49,144 nt of DNA from Candidatus Altimarinota bacterium. Lineage in GTDB: Bacteria; Patescibacteriota; Gracilibacteria; UBA1369; 2-02-FULL-48-14. Within the stretch, counting starts at the first letter, position 1. Every line of letters begins with the position of its first letter. The DNA lies in contig WFTC01000004.1 of NCBI GenBank assembly GCA_015485665.1, positions 1 through 49,144 of the forward strand, given 5' to 3'. The notes under the pieces were generated by a model. The model was given only the letters and a program-made list of their open reading frames with translations, made no database searches and had not been told where the DNA came from. Position numbers and translations under genes: made by a program. Below, piece after piece: positions 10,601 to 19,621 of the stretch.

Positions 10601-13600
10601 AGCTCCCAAAATCTCAGCTGCCGGATCATAAGTTCCTGATGGTGCGACCGGTAAGCCGCGGTCAGAATTAATTGATTCCACAATATCCGGAATCCCGTTT
10701 TTATTTAAGTCTTCCAAGATTGTATCTTGAGTATAATTTTCTTCCTGATATTCTTCCGCATAACTTTCAGGCGAATACTCTTTTTCAGTATAAATAATAC
10801 GTTTGTAAGAATTAGCTCCAAAACCTAGAAAATTGAAAGAATCATCTTCTTTGCTTTCAGTAATAAAACCGTCTGAGTAATATACCATTAATTGACCGGT
10901 AGTGTTTCCTTCAAGAGATACACCTATATCAGGGTAATCATCATCTCTATAGTCACTTTGTAAGTCTTGTCCGATTAAGACTTCAACTTTAGGTAGGTTC
11001 TTAACTTTCATTAAGTATGAAAGTTGAATGCTCTCACCCGCTGCAACATTTAGAGGACCGAATATCCAAGGTCTACTGCCGCTGCCTTTTGAAATTTCAG
11101 GATTTCCATTGCCGTCATTACAATTAATACAATTCAAATTGTCATTTTGATAGTCATAAATACCACTGACTTGATCTGACAAATACAGATCTTCCACATT
11201 CTCACCACTTTGATTTTTGATAAATATGCTAACCTCCATCATGTCTTCATTGCGCACTTTCCCACCGTTTTTGTCAGTTATATTTTTTCTTATGTAGAAA
11301 TCCTGTTTTACATTTTCATTATTTGCATATTTGAAAGAAAGATTTTTACTTTGAGTTATGATTTCACCTTCGCTGCTTATTCCGTCTATCTCTAAATCTA
11401 TAGCTTCATTCAGACTTAAACTGTCAAGCAAGGTTTGGATTTCAGTATCCATATCCGGTGAAATATTCTCACTGCTGCGTATTGGCAGGAGAGTATCTCC
11501 TTCTTCCATGTTGTTGTAGCGTAAGACGAGATCGGAATATAGGTTTTCGTTATTTGAGCTTGTCAGTCCAAAGTCACGAATAGTGTCCACCGCTCTGATT
11601 TCGCCCTTCACATTCCAAGCCACGTATAACACCATATTTTCATCCACAAGTATCAAGTCCGTACTTCCATCTTGATTAAGGTCCGCAGCCTTGACTTGTA
11701 CAGGCTGAACCGGAATTTCATCCAAAGTAAGGTTTTTGGCTACAAATCCACCACCTATATTCTCAAAAACGTAAAGGCACATTTCATCAGCAAAACAGGA
11801 TTCTTTTGTAACTACAAAGAGATCATCCAGACCGTCTCCGTTATAGTCGCCGCTGTCTACGGATCTTATTCCCGTTTCAATTTGAAGCAAAGTGCCACGA
11901 TTTATCAGCCTGCCTGGACTCTTAACATTTTGCAGTAGTTCAACACGTCCATCTTCATAAGCAAGAAGTACATCTTCTTGATCATCATTATTGAAATCAA
12001 GGGCAATCATATCCAGCAATGTATTTTCATTTGCATATACCATCCTTCCAATATCATCACTAAAACCAAGCTCATTTACTTCACCGGAAGTTGTCAGTTT
12101 AATAGTAGGATCTCCAAGTACGGTTCCTATTTCGGAGTTATAATACATATTTGATTCGCCTACAGAACTTCCGGCGGCATAAAGCAAAAGAGTTTTATTG
12201 TCTTTCTCCCAACCTGTTTCATTTGTTTCTACAGGTTTTTGCTCCGAAGGAACTTCTTGATCTGGATTTATTATGGCAAGCCCCTTTGGGGAAAGAGAGC
12301 TATTTCCGGTGGGAATGGTAATTATTGAGTTTTCAAGCCCATCAGATGCTTTTAAATAAATTCCGCTACCCCAAGATTTCCAATTGCTCAAATTTGCAGT
12401 TGAGTCTAAATACTGCACGTCTTTCTCCCAATTTGTTTCATATTCAATCAATAAAACTTGATTACTTGCTTTGCTAACCACAATACCGATTCCTTGTGAA
12501 TTTTCACTTACCGCCATGCGATAATTAGGATCTTTTATAACAAGCTGACCATTTTCCAGCACTTTCAAAACCACCACTCCATTATCACGTAAAAGATACT
12601 CACCATTTGACTCATCAAGCTCAATATTGGAATTCAAACTCAGAAGCTCTGCCTTTACTTTTGTATTGGAAGGGAAGGCATAAATAACTTCCGCAAGTAG
12701 GGCATCACTTGGATATTCTCTCAGCTGAAAGCGCATGGGCAGATCTGAGGAAGCATCCAAAGCGTTTAAAGTTATAAGACTGCTTGAAGACAGCATAATA
12801 TTTCCATTTGCATCCACTCCGGCAAGTCTTTCTTTTGGAGATGGATCCGATAATAAAGTACTAATGGCTTGGGTTTTTCCATTGAAAGTTAGCCATCCTC
12901 CAATATAGTTTTCTTGAGTTACATCTCCGAAAGGACCACCCAAAACAGATGCATACAACATTTGAGGTTCCATATTTGCGAAATCTTTTCCCGAAATACT
13001 GTAATTTATTTTTCCACCCCAAGTGCCGGCAAGTAGATCACCGGAGCTTGCTATGATATTAATTATTCCGCTAAGAGAATTTGTTTGCACATTAAAGCTC
13101 GCACTTCCTTGATTCAATTTAAAGCGTTTTTTAGATAAGGAGCCAAACTTTTCCGTGGATTTTGTTAAACGAATTTCTCCACTTGTACTGCTGTCCGTTG
13201 TGACTTTATTCCCATATTTGTCAAAAGATTCAATTATAAAGGTGGAAGATTCACCAGCATTTAATTGAGTTGCTCCATTTGCACTGCGGATTCTAAGTTC
13301 ATAAGGGCGAGCAGGTTTAACTTCCAAATTTGTGCTGCCGCCCGTCAAACCGGGACCATCGGCAATTATCTGCACATTGCCGGCTCTATCACCAACTTTA
13401 AATAATGCCTTGCCTTCACCATTGATTAGAGTCAATGAATCTTCTTCAAAACTACCGAAAGCAGGATCACCTATTGAAAGATATATTTCACCGTTGAAGT
13501 TTTTAATTATACGTCTCAAATCATCTACAACTTTTACATCAATGCTTTGTACTGATTCGCTGCCGGCAAACATGAATTTCTCACTTAGCTTAAGTTTAAG

Positions 13601-16600
13601 ATATAAATCCTCAACATTATCAATGGTGAAAATATCTCCATTTTCAATTATTCCTGGCATTGATGCACTTATTTTGGCAGTGCCTGAAGTATCCGAAGAC
13701 AGCACACGAAATTCAATAAAGCCATCGGAAGTTGTAACTTGCATACCTTGCATTGCTGTATTTTCATCATAAAGGTCCAATATTTCCATGCCAGAATCAG
13801 CCTCCAATGTAACAGTATAAAAGGCATTATTTACAAGATTTCCAAAAGCATCTTGCAACTCAACTCGCATAGCTCCGGTACTTTCTCCGCCTGCCGGTAA
13901 AATACTTGACTCACCACTCAGAACCAAAGCACTTAGCTCACCTATTTCTTTTTCCATCCCATTTACATCTTTGTTTTCTATTTCTTCAGAAAGCTCAACT
14001 TCACGATCAATAGACAAGCTTAATTCTTCAAACCAATCGGAAATGGCTTGCATCCATTCCGTGAGCACTACTGGACGATAATCTTCCAGACCACCTATAT
14101 CTTCATAATCCGCTTCAGCTAAAGATTCGGAAGCAGCCAAAGCAGCATCAATGGCATCTTGGCTTCTATATTGCCATTCCAAATCGCCTTCCATTTCAGG
14201 CACATCTCCATTGAAAGCTGCATATAGCTCTGTAGCTGTTCCATTTGCAATAATTGAAACCAGTTCATAACCTTGCCGTGATTTCCCTATTATTGGTTCA
14301 TCAAGACCAACATAACTGTTTAGAACATAGGCATGTTTTTCATCAATATTCATATTCATCCACTTGAGCGCATCTTCAAGTTGATAAGCATTAATATCTT
14401 TTTGCCATTCCAAAACATCTTTTGCATAAGCATTTCCATTTCGCACTGTGCCAACCGATTCCGATAAATCCTGAAACATGGCATTCACATCCTCCATGTT
14501 CTTTGCATTAAATAAATTTATATAATTTAAACTTACTTCATTGCGATCTTCATTACCGTCATAAAAACTGATACGGCGTATTTTATCTATTGGCAGATTT
14601 GGGACGCTAGCAGCTTCAATCTGATCATTTAGCACTGACTTCCAAGGTTGCGTATGTTTATAAACTGATGAAATGCTATAAGCATCTGAATTTTCATAGG
14701 TGAATTTGCCTTTTGTGCCACGTTCATTTGTTGAATCTTTTTCAAAGTAAGCTTTTTTTATGTACACTTTTATCTTCCCAACATTCTCCATTCCACTTCC
14801 ATAACTTGGATTATCAATTTCCACATATTCATTCAGACCTAAATAAAGGTCCATTTGATCTTCGCTGTAATTCTCCATGCCAAGATCTTTGAACATGTCA
14901 TAAACCGTGTAGCGTATCCCATCTTCTTTTTGAAACATATCAAGTTCATGATACTTCTTTTTGAGAGTTTTAGTGCCAACGCCAAGTTCCTCTATTTTAT
15001 TTTGAGCGGCATCAAGAAAATCAGCGTAAGACTCCTCATCATCCGCTTCACCTTGTTTTCTTAACTTACGAATTTTTGCAGCTATCCAGTCATTGAATCC
15101 GCCATTTGCTTCCTTATAATCATAATAAGTGCTCAGTTCACGAAATTCAAAACAAGCTCCGAAACCACGCTCCCATTGTTCTTCTTTTTCATAAATTTCA
15201 ATACGTCCGTCACCGTCTTCATCTTCAGTTAAGCTTGGCATCACTGCGCCAGTATTACTGCGAATAGGTTCCTCAACAAGAGCGCTGTCACAAACATAAG
15301 GCAGGTCTTCTTTAACTGATGCCATATCAGGCACACAGTTTGCAATTGCTCTATAATCTTCCTTTGATTGAATATCTGTTGTGTCTTCATAACTGTATAG
15401 CAAATTGAAATCAACAATCTGACCTCCATCTTCGGAATAAGTACCTCCTGCATTTCCACATTGATAAACTCTGTCTATAGTCCAAAGCTCCTGACCGTTT
15501 ATGAAAATATCTTTAGTATCACCGCTTCCGTTTGTAATTTCTTTAAAAGATTTACTTTGCCAATCTTTTGAGATTGTGTGGTTCACAAATTGAACGCAAG
15601 CATCATCATCCAAGTCAGGTGTACTATTGCTCATATCCTTACAGCCCGCATTCCATTTTTCCTCATCTTCATCAAAGTATTCCACATAAATCTCCATGGC
15701 TGCCACCAAAGGAATTTCTACTTGCAATTCATCTTCAACTAAATTGTTTAGCTTATCTTCAAGTTCACGATTCACTTGATCCAGATATTGCAAAGTATAC
15801 TCATCTTTCTTGGCAATTAAAGAAACGGCACTGTCGTAATCATTTACCGTATTTGCATTTTCATCCAATACTTGCGTGTCCCATCTTCCTGATTGTCCAA
15901 TAAGCTTATTCCATTTCGCTATGGGCTTTTGAAATATATCTGTATATCTGGCTGTAAGTGCTTCAATCAATGCCTTTGATTGAATGTCAGGTAAATTTTC
16001 AAATTGAGACTCAGTTTTGAATCCTTCGGGATCTTCATCAATCAAACCGTCACAATCACCATCGTTATATACACAAGATCCTTGATAGGGAGTAGCATAT
16101 TCATCAGCCCATAATTTTACAGTTGTGGACCCGTCTTCATCACAAAATCCGTCTTCATCATCATCCCATTCCGGATGAGGATTGCCTTCTTCGTCATAAC
16201 AAGAAGGGTGCAGATAATAATCTTTAAAAAATCCGTCTGTAAACTGATCTTCCGCCCAAGCTATTGCTTCTTCATCTTTCGCAAAAGAAAGATTGGCTCC
16301 GTAATTATCATTCATTAACTTTTCCAGTTTATTCCCTATTGTTTGCCAAGGGCGTTTGGTGTCTTGCCAATCATATCCGAAAACAATTTCAATCCCTGTA
16401 GGATAACCGTCTCCGTCATGGTCTGTGGCATAACCGCTGTCATCCACTCCGCACAAACCGGGGCAGCCATCTCCGTCCGGTAATCCGTCTCCATCCAAAT
16501 CCTCACCGCCGGTTACGTCTCCGGGAGGATCTTCATCAATTTTTTTATCTTCAAACCATTCTCCACTACCCAAATTCATTACCCAATCTGAATCATTATT

Positions 16601-17656
16601 GTTGTCGGATATTCCATCTTCATCAATTAATCCGTCTTGATCATTATCAATTTGATAAAAACCGTCACCTATGTCTTCATCAATTAATCCGTCTCCATCA
16701 TCATCCACACCGTTGAGCGCCTCTTCGTCATAAAGCCCGTCTTGGTCATTATCCAGCCCGTCTCCGGCTTCAACTGAAGAATTCATATCTAAAATCAAGG
16801 ATTCCAGCAGCCTGCTTGAATATTGATAAAAAGCAATTTCCTCCCATATTTTCAGAAAACGCTCATAGCTGGCAAAAGAAATGCTGTTTACTGCGGATGA
16901 TTCACCTATAAAATCACCCATAAATACTTTTTTATCAAAACTTGTATACTCTTCATCCCCATTGTAATAGGAATTATTTTTTTCAAAAAACTTTCCAAGC
17001 AAATCGTAACCTGCTTGTCCGCGCAAAGGTGGAATAATCAAGCCTTGCCAAACTTCGCTTTGTACATTTTGAGATTCCGTATTAGGGATAAAATCCAAAC
17101 TGTATTCATCAGGAACATAAGCTGGATCTTCAAAATCTGTGTAAGGAAGCATGGAAAGGAAAGTGTAACCGTTTTTATTCACAACTGGCAAAGGCACTTT
17201 GTCTCCAACAATTACTACTCCACTTAATTGAGTTATATCCTCATCATTAGGGTTGCCTTCAAAATAAAGCCTTTCAAGCATTTTATGAATTTCCATAGTT
17301 CCATCTTCTTCTCCCACCGTAATTATCATACTTTTTGTCCATGGCAATGCAGACTGAACATTCTCCGCATAATTTTTTATCTTATCGGATATTGCTTTAT
17401 TTTCAAAAGTAGCAAATTCACTTTCACCGCTTGTTTGTGCATTCCATGTATCTTCATCAACTAAAATCGCTACCAGTCCATATATTGTATCTACAGACCC
17501 AACATTCCTAATTTCTGCCAGTCCCCCTCCAGGTCTTACTTCGCTAAAATCCACAGCCTCCACTATAGGGTTTATAGGCAAAATAGTGCTTAGCAAACTA
17601 ATCAATACAAGAGCGGCAAAACTTCTTTTAAAGAAGTGGGTGGAGTGAAGTGGCAT
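4604..17656 (-). CDS. Giant multidomain S-layer-type exported protein, 4350 aa
   Basis: One uninterrupted frame for about 480 kDa, starting at ATG 17654-17656. Residues 1-34 are a signal peptide. Visible modules, approximate residues: 45-180, an alpha/beta region with GVVIVGDKVPLP, faintly like peptidase C25 but with no catalytic His/Cys seen; 295-430, 500-545 and 810-825, Asp/Gly-rich DxDxDG calcium-binding repeats (thrombospondin-3/dockerin type); 1255-1580, three Ig-like invasin-type domains; 1876-2002, FG-GAP/VCBS repeats; 2119-2230, DUF11-like; 2315-2385, more DxNxDG loops; 2690-3270, helical with a Pro/Leu-rich stretch at 2880-2970; 3330-3350, another FG-GAP; 3460-3606, a beta-rich FecR-like region; 3690-3783, PKD; 4050-4233, two clear SLH domains and a third weak one; 4238-4290, TSP3 repeats; then CNACPC. 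SLH domains bind cell-wall glycans, so this is probably a wall-anchored adhesin or S-layer scaffold. It heads the five-gene unit. Confidence 0.88.
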   Translation of the reverse strand: MPLHSTHFFKRSFAALVLISLLSTILPINPIVEAVDFSEVRPGGGLAEIRNVGSVDTIYGLVAILVDEDTWNAQTSGESEFATFENKAISDKIKNYAENVQSALPWTKSMIITVGEEDGTMEIHKMLERLYFEGNPNDEDITQLSGVVIVGDKVPLPVVNKNGYTFLSMLPYTDFEDPAYVPDEYSLDFIPNTESQNVQSEVWQGLIIPPLRGQAGYDLLGKFFEKNNSYYNGDEEYTSFDKKVFMGDFIGESSAVNSISFASYERFLKIWEEIAFYQYSSRLLESLILDMNSSVEAGDGLDNDQDGLYDEEALNGVDDDGDGLIDEDIGDGFYQIDNDQDGLIDEDGISDNNNDSDWVMNLGSGEWFEDKKIDEDPPGDVTGGEDLDGDGLPDGDGCPGLCGVDDSGYATDHDGDGYPTGIEIVFGYDWQDTKRPWQTIGNKLEKLMNDNYGANLSFAKDEEAIAWAEDQFTDGFFKDYYLHPSCYDEEGNPHPEWDDDEDGFCDEDGSTTVKLWADEYATPYQGSCVYNDGDCDGLIDEDPEGFKTESQFENLPDIQSKALIEALTARYTDIFQKPIAKWNKLIGQSGRWDTQVLDENANTVNDYDSAVSLIAKKDEYTLQYLDQVNRELEDKLNNLVEDELQVEIPLVAAMEIYVEYFDEDEEKWNAGCKDMSNSTPDLDDDACVQFVNHTISKDWQSKSFKEITNGSGDTKDIFINGQELWTIDRVYQCGNAGGTYSEDGGQIVDFNLLYSYEDTTDIQSKEDYRAIANCVPDMASVKEDLPYVCDSALVEEPIRSNTGAVMPSLTEDEDGDGRIEIYEKEEQWERGFGACFEFRELSTYYDYKEANGGFNDWIAAKIRKLRKQGEADDEESYADFLDAAQNKIEELGVGTKTLKKKYHELDMFQKEDGIRYTVYDMFKDLGMENYSEDQMDLYLGLNEYVEIDNPSYGSGMENVGKIKVYIKKAYFEKDSTNERGTKGKFTYENSDAYSISSVYKHTQPWKSVLNDQIEAASVPNLPIDKIRRISFYDGNEDRNEVSLNYINLFNAKNMEDVNAMFQDLSESVGTVRNGNAYAKDVLEWQKDINAYQLEDALKWMNMNIDEKHAYVLNSYVGLDEPIIGKSRQGYELVSIIANGTATELYAAFNGDVPEMEGDLEWQYRSQDAIDAALAASESLAEADYEDIGGLEDYRPVVLTEWMQAISDWFEELSLSIDREVELSEEIENKDVNGMEKEIGELSALVLSGESSILPAGGESTGAMRVELQDAFGNLVNNAFYTVTLEADSGMEILDLYDENTAMQGMQVTTSDGFIEFRVLSSDTSGTAKISASMPGIIENGDIFTIDNVEDLYLKLKLSEKFMFAGSESVQSIDVKVVDDLRRIIKNFNGEIYLSIGDPAFGSFEEDSLTLINGEGKALFKVGDRAGNVQIIADGPGLTGGSTNLEVKPARPYELRIRSANGATQLNAGESSTFIIESFDKYGNKVTTDSSTSGEIRLTKSTEKFGSLSKKRFKLNQGSASFNVQTNSLSGIINIIASSGDLLAGTWGGKINYSISGKDFANMEPQMLYASVLGGPFGDVTQENYIGGWLTFNGKTQAISTLLSDPSPKERLAGVDANGNIMLSSSSLITLNALDASSDLPMRFQLREYPSDALLAEVIYAFPSNTKVKAELLSLNSNIELDESNGEYLLRDNGVVVLKVLENGQLVIKDPNYRMAVSENSQGIGIVVSKASNQVLLIEYETNWEKDVQYLDSTANLSNWKSWGSGIYLKASDGLENSIITIPTGNSSLSPKGLAIINPDQEVPSEQKPVETNETGWEKDNKTLLLYAAGSSVGESNMYYNSEIGTVLGDPTIKLTTSGEVNELGFSDDIGRMVYANENTLLDMIALDFNNDDQEDVLLAYEDGRVELLQNVKSPGRLINRGTLLQIETGIRSVDSGDYNGDGLDDLFVVTKESCFADEMCLYVFENIGGGFVAKNLTLDEIPVQPVQVKAADLNQDGSTDLILVDENMVLYVAWNVKGEIRAVDTIRDFGLTSSNNENLYSDLVLRYNNMEEGDTLLPIRSSENISPDMDTEIQTLLDSLSLNEAIDLEIDGISSEGEIITQSKNLSFKYANNENVKQDFYIRKNITDKNGGKVRNEDMMEVSIFIKNQSGENVEDLYLSDQVSGIYDYQNDNLNCINCNDGNGNPEISKGSGSRPWIFGPLNVAAGESIQLSYLMKVKNLPKVEVLIGQDLQSDYRDDDYPDIGVSLEGNTTGQLMVYYSDGFITESKEDDSFNFLGFGANSYKRIIYTEKEYSPESYAEEYQEENYTQDTILEDLNKNGIPDIVESINSDRGLPVAPSGTYDPAAEILGAEDLNGDGFYTLDEFYSSKADIDEDGWNDTIDNWVQDGKLLLDPELALEAWKESGVEAGEDIESALTKFDENSKSISTSIENIVSTFNCNESCIAMPGSVAFLAPGYFHDPLTGTPLMFDPGTPVFGITGIAPPAGPPVCFGKSCYVSFTMRTYLAPTTTLGLGLGLCLGAYPTGKCYSFALPITQALGITDAINRFIAESLSGATEFEDGINQAFSIDASSQIQMESDPSTLSSDIFTNYEPLVASQKNIQVPGFPSVFTEWWKKQKLEFYKMLDLPDITFKYPSGSSLKSQFTLSSENGKKVEELTSGGIFNLEQWLNYAQSLPLIDIKPEPVTIYYPQVSEEERLAFVLEATDWSQDAIEELERFLGLFCLELKGEAGKRELIAKENCVGEKLDPAKEQVLREIVAAVDDTIGAVNANISAVESYAEIPQQILEIRSLQSYYAKSIISYLDLILSRTAAYMSDNIQRIEAWAQWVVDMKSIIDGWKLLIDLSLDFMQATDQGTNQRYSALQLIFNLFVFVPEFPVIEFPKLPDIVIDVSQIQAGLDVKWPDVKFKPSPISLPSLPRLILPSTDLDLDFNINVEIPVLPTFDMNFELPDLPALTLPTLPSLPPPPAIPEILPDVQAALNISSNILRIISLIRSGFIPIDEMLLKGKIEDLTERPGGLLLASDLRLSYEWPGFRKDFLERIEINTYLNLTMDFTPIYDYVKDIGTQSQSFINSSVDDVKNAIIEAVEGIENSVNLGAKTQSDLSASLNYSNINNPALETALAYKDDPLVRNNLLSLKSGIEKIQESISEWAKTLPEKNVELIAGQEFLAKDDPLLQKYDEIITNRRDLDAKFLATIQNTPLAGLAFMRESLIAYVENIDKGTQILKGLDDEAFNRYLAQENSLQPRFLLASEDSKELQSSELWYPETLVKEDEMDIKLASLDETGGLEALEYGSEAYAYNEGIFIYNEESGVNEKLVAYSQESNKKVNILFMDLDNDGDEDVLYSLGGDIYFKENYSKNPRLRYVKKDPISYSVKDLMPAYGAVKNFKTGKNSYKSASFAMNDSLEASAYDVLLYDSMDAMIGSPEENIERRLLLENEENNTIELYDENGKSNSAGNTLYSEEGKVVLRNEEEDIEMEVEGRGIFIPEIRKSRVIVDNVLGRAKLNDAYARLLIGANGEIETSKDVVLQTLTNVRIEIETESGIMNVELPENIIINLGRDPSRVLRIDSGRVIWIDFNTKDPDQEIIEGMEIFPNEGIKVQGWISKVKLKTSEGVNLTLNNDENFVLEKLLNPDNPSATIDVSDGAYYTRTRGIYPDGSIGTLSDNILLNPQICADASPPYPIINAGNGSVDVAIFKTKEISAENSFDSDSEIVSAFWDFDASKDSDGDGDSENDVDASGLVTEIGPYDNTDTKKVILTITDVAGNQASTYVNVNVYVPDLILEEAKTSQVSGISDPATDELPYYLVREREGAVNEIGNGPYFTDEAGNLLVNDLKDNELLNVFDKNGLVIAQLNPNTRQVVILEDGYDVEALAAGNGWPSHLSVYDTSNGTVLGSFIFVSDSQRSIVISPNKLERLNLGLQESLTAYFYVDRNQYEVTDKMITARNANGSLDMQITSDGNINIYNSERYKIVKRYADSLDDYMIIELYDYGVLEMEIWVGGPETTTIQSTAEMGLSESKLLGESGDLSEDTRIYFEDISVDDPLYPDILELVERGVIEGSEIDGKRYFLPDNNINRAEFSKIVLSILCIVPREEAYLEPNVFNDILDVSSWYYPFTKEAFLNDLITGYLGELDENGQAPFKPENTINRAEAVKIIIEALINEGVIEDINPEGEPWYAPYMEVAQDLGPYLLGDNSAGDALFIVTPEEAANPNQVLTRYDFVEMSVRVLKANNCFDLDSDGDGLINYDEESLYGTDPYNPDSDAGGVDDGSEVARGTDPKDSNDDFDDAYEYMLEAGIYAIRENCNACPCLGNIDWDADLRAGDSVFAIIRNEEGTIFESSNTLIIDD

Positions 17657-17749
17657 GAATGAATTTTATCAAATCTTTATTCTTTTTCTAATACGATTGC
17701 TTGCTATTGCAGTCTTTATGTTGACAAAATTCAAAAAAAATATCAAAAA

Positions 17750-17774
17750 GAGCCTTCTCGCAAAGAGAAGGCTC
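17750..17774 (-). terminator. Intrinsic terminator of the pilus operon
   Basis: A perfect 10-bp stem (GAGCCTTCTC / GAGAAGGCTC) with a 5-base loop lies just after the pilin gene on the minus strand. It is followed on that strand by TTTTTGATATTTTTTTT. It separates the pilus operon from the giant gene, which therefore needs its own promoter between 17657 and 17750. Confidence 0.88.
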
Positions 17775-17787
17775 GAGGGAAGATAGT

Positions 17788-18318
17788 TTAACGAGCAATT
17801 ACATAATAACATGCACTGGATGAACTGCTGCAATCCGTAAGACTTCCTAGAACTGTAGCCGCATTATCGCCTGTATTGATAGTTACGGAAGAGGGATCTG
17901 TTTCATAAAGACCGGTTTTTGCAGCGGGATTTTCCACCGTTGCAAAAATCAAGAAGTTTTTTGCGGAATTCCATGTGCGTATTGAATAACATGGGCTGCT
18001 TCCGGTAGTGCTATTACTCGGATCATCAGGAACAGTTGATAAAACGCCTGCCGTAAGAAGGTCATTTGCAACACCGCTACCATCTGCTTTTGTAATACAA
18101 CTGGCTGTTCCAGATGCGGGATAAGTACCCGTAGAGTCCGAATATAGTTCCAAACCTGTTGCCACTTGCTGAAGGTCAGCCATGCGTGCAGCATCACGCC
18201 CTTTTGAAGGAACGCCTATAATGCGAGGTACAAGGGCAACCGCAAGTACACCTATAATTGTTATAACGATTAGCAATTCAACAAGAGTGAATCCTTTTCG
18301 TACCTTCAAAGCTGTCAT
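17788..18318 (-). CDS. Type IV pilin / GspG-like pseudopilin
   Basis: A 176-residue prepilin. The type III leader is short and basic (MTALKVRKG), and prepilin peptidase should cut G9|F10, leaving FTLVELLIVITIIGVLAVALVP with the conserved Glu5 of the mature protein. This hydrophobic helix anchors the subunit in the membrane and packs the filament core. The globular part has DAARMADLQQVATGLELY followed by the segment TGTYPASG, typical of GspG-type major pseudopilins, and four cysteines (ASC, SPC, TDC, SAC) that could form two disulfides. It is the last gene of the operon, followed at once by a strong terminator, which suits an abundant subunit. No prepilin peptidase gene is in the window. Confidence 0.92.
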   Translation of the reverse strand: MTALKVRKGFTLVELLIVITIIGVLAVALVPRIIGVPSKGRDAARMADLQQVATGLELYSDSTGTYPASGTASCITKADGSGVANDLLTAGVLSTVPDDPSNSTTGSSPCYSIRTWNSAKNFLIFATVENPAAKTGLYETDPSSVTINTGDNAATVLGSLTDCSSSSSACYYVIAR

Positions 18319-18410
18319 TTTAAAATGGGTAAAGTAGCGTGCTAATCCAAGTATACATTCAGCTTTTTTCTATGCAAGCTTTTTTCGGCAGATGTTTTAT
18401 TTTTAAATCA

Positions 18411-19610
18411 TTAAATGCTTCCTGATAAATCACTTAAGGCCATGATGGGCTGCATGATTGCTGCAACTATAAATCCAACCGCTCCACCCATAAACACCAG
18501 AATGATCGGTTCCATAAGCTTTGACATTGAGGCAATTACAGTATCAACTTCATCTTCGTAATAATCTGCAATTTTAGTTGCGACTTCTGATAATTTTGAA
18601 GTTTGTTCACCTACGCTAATCATGGAAGCAACCATTGGAGGAAATAAAAATTCATTATCTGTTAGATTTTCTCCCAGAGGAATTCCTTGAGCTACATCTT
18701 GAGAAGCAAATTCAATACGTCTCCTGTATACGCTGTTTCCAAGTGCGTGGGCATTTATTTCAAGCGCTTTTACAATTGGCAGACCTGCATCCATCAAGCT
18801 GGATAGCATTCGTGCAAAACGAGCAATCATAAGTTTGCGCATCAAATTTCCAAAGATTGGAATATAAAGAAGGGTGTAGTCCATGGCATATTTCACTTGT
18901 TTGTTGCGCCTTGCAAAGCGAAATGCCGCAATTAAAAATATAATTGAAAATATGATGCCAACCCAAGAATTTTGCGCCCAATTTGATAAAGACAAAAGAA
19001 TTTGCGTTGTTTTCGGCAGCTCTTGCCCTCCGTTCATAAATAATGTTTCCAGTTTTGGAATTACCATGGTTAGCATAATGAAAAGTGCAATAAACATTAT
19101 TGTAATTATGGCAATGGGATAAATCATTGCAGCTTTTACTTTTGACAATATATGTGCGTTTTTTTCACTTTGATGAGCAATATCATTTAGAATATTATTC
19201 AAATTACCTGAAGCTTCTCCGCTGGCAACCATTCCACATTCCGCTTCAGTGAAAATTTTTAGATGAGCGCTCATAGCATCTGCAAAATTAACGCCCTCTT
19301 CCATACTTTTCCCCATTTGACGAATAATTATTTTCAAATAAGGATTTTTACTTTGATCGGAAAGCACATAAAGAGCACGAATTATAGGTACACCGGCATT
19401 TATCATGACAGCAAGCAATTGGAAAAAAGTAACTTTTTCCCGCAATTTTACTCCACTGAGTTGTGCCACAAATTCATTTGCTTTTGCGAAGTAGCTGCGT
19501 TTTACATGAGAGTTATCTATGTCCACACGACGCAGTTGCTCTATACGCTCCAAATCTTCTTTGGAGAGTCCTATGTCAAGCGTAACAGTATCTTTGTTTG
19601 TAAAGTTCAT
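18411..19610 (-). CDS. pilC: Type IV pilus inner-membrane platform protein PilC/GspF
   Basis: A 399-residue polytopic protein with the duplicated GspF fold. The first repeat begins around residue 62 (FFQLLAVMINAGVPIIRAL) and the second around 265 (FARMLSSLMDAGLPIVKAL). Each is followed by GMVASGEASGNL- or MISVGEQTSKL-type motifs. Hydrophobic segments lie near residues 160-190, 215-235 and 370-395, as expected for the family. PilC connects the cytoplasmic ATPase to pilin insertion. It starts 11 bases after the stop of pilB and is followed by the pilin gene. Length is normal for the family. No prepilin-like or cysteine anomaly is seen. Confidence 0.93.
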   Translation of the reverse strand: MNFTNKDTVTLDIGLSKEDLERIEQLRRVDIDNSHVKRSYFAKANEFVAQLSGVKLREKVTFFQLLAVMINAGVPIIRALYVLSDQSKNPYLKIIIRQMGKSMEEGVNFADAMSAHLKIFTEAECGMVASGEASGNLNNILNDIAHQSEKNAHILSKVKAAMIYPIAIITIMFIALFIMLTMVIPKLETLFMNGGQELPKTTQILLSLSNWAQNSWVGIIFSIIFLIAAFRFARRNKQVKYAMDYTLLYIPIFGNLMRKLMIARFARMLSSLMDAGLPIVKALEINAHALGNSVYRRRIEFASQDVAQGIPLGENLTDNEFLFPPMVASMISVGEQTSKLSEVATKIADYYEDEVDTVIASMSKLMEPIILVFMGGAVGFIVAAIMQPIMALSDLSGSI

Positions 19611-19621
19611 TCTGATTTAAC

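Noticed and set aside
13332-13772. 146-codon plus-strand frame inside the giant gene
   Set aside because: Low-complexity Ser/Pro translation, antisense to clear Ig-like domains; a shadow, like the many others between 4600 and 17600.
17100-17530. Active gingipain-type (C25) protease domain in the giant protein
   Set aside because: Only a VIVGDK..LP-like segment is reminiscent; I cannot see the catalytic His-Gly and Cys.
17657-17690. Leaderless promoter directly before the giant gene (TTAGAA-17-TAAAAT, then six bases to ATG)
   Set aside because: The -35 match is weak and the spacing to ATG is very short; possible but not supported enough to list.
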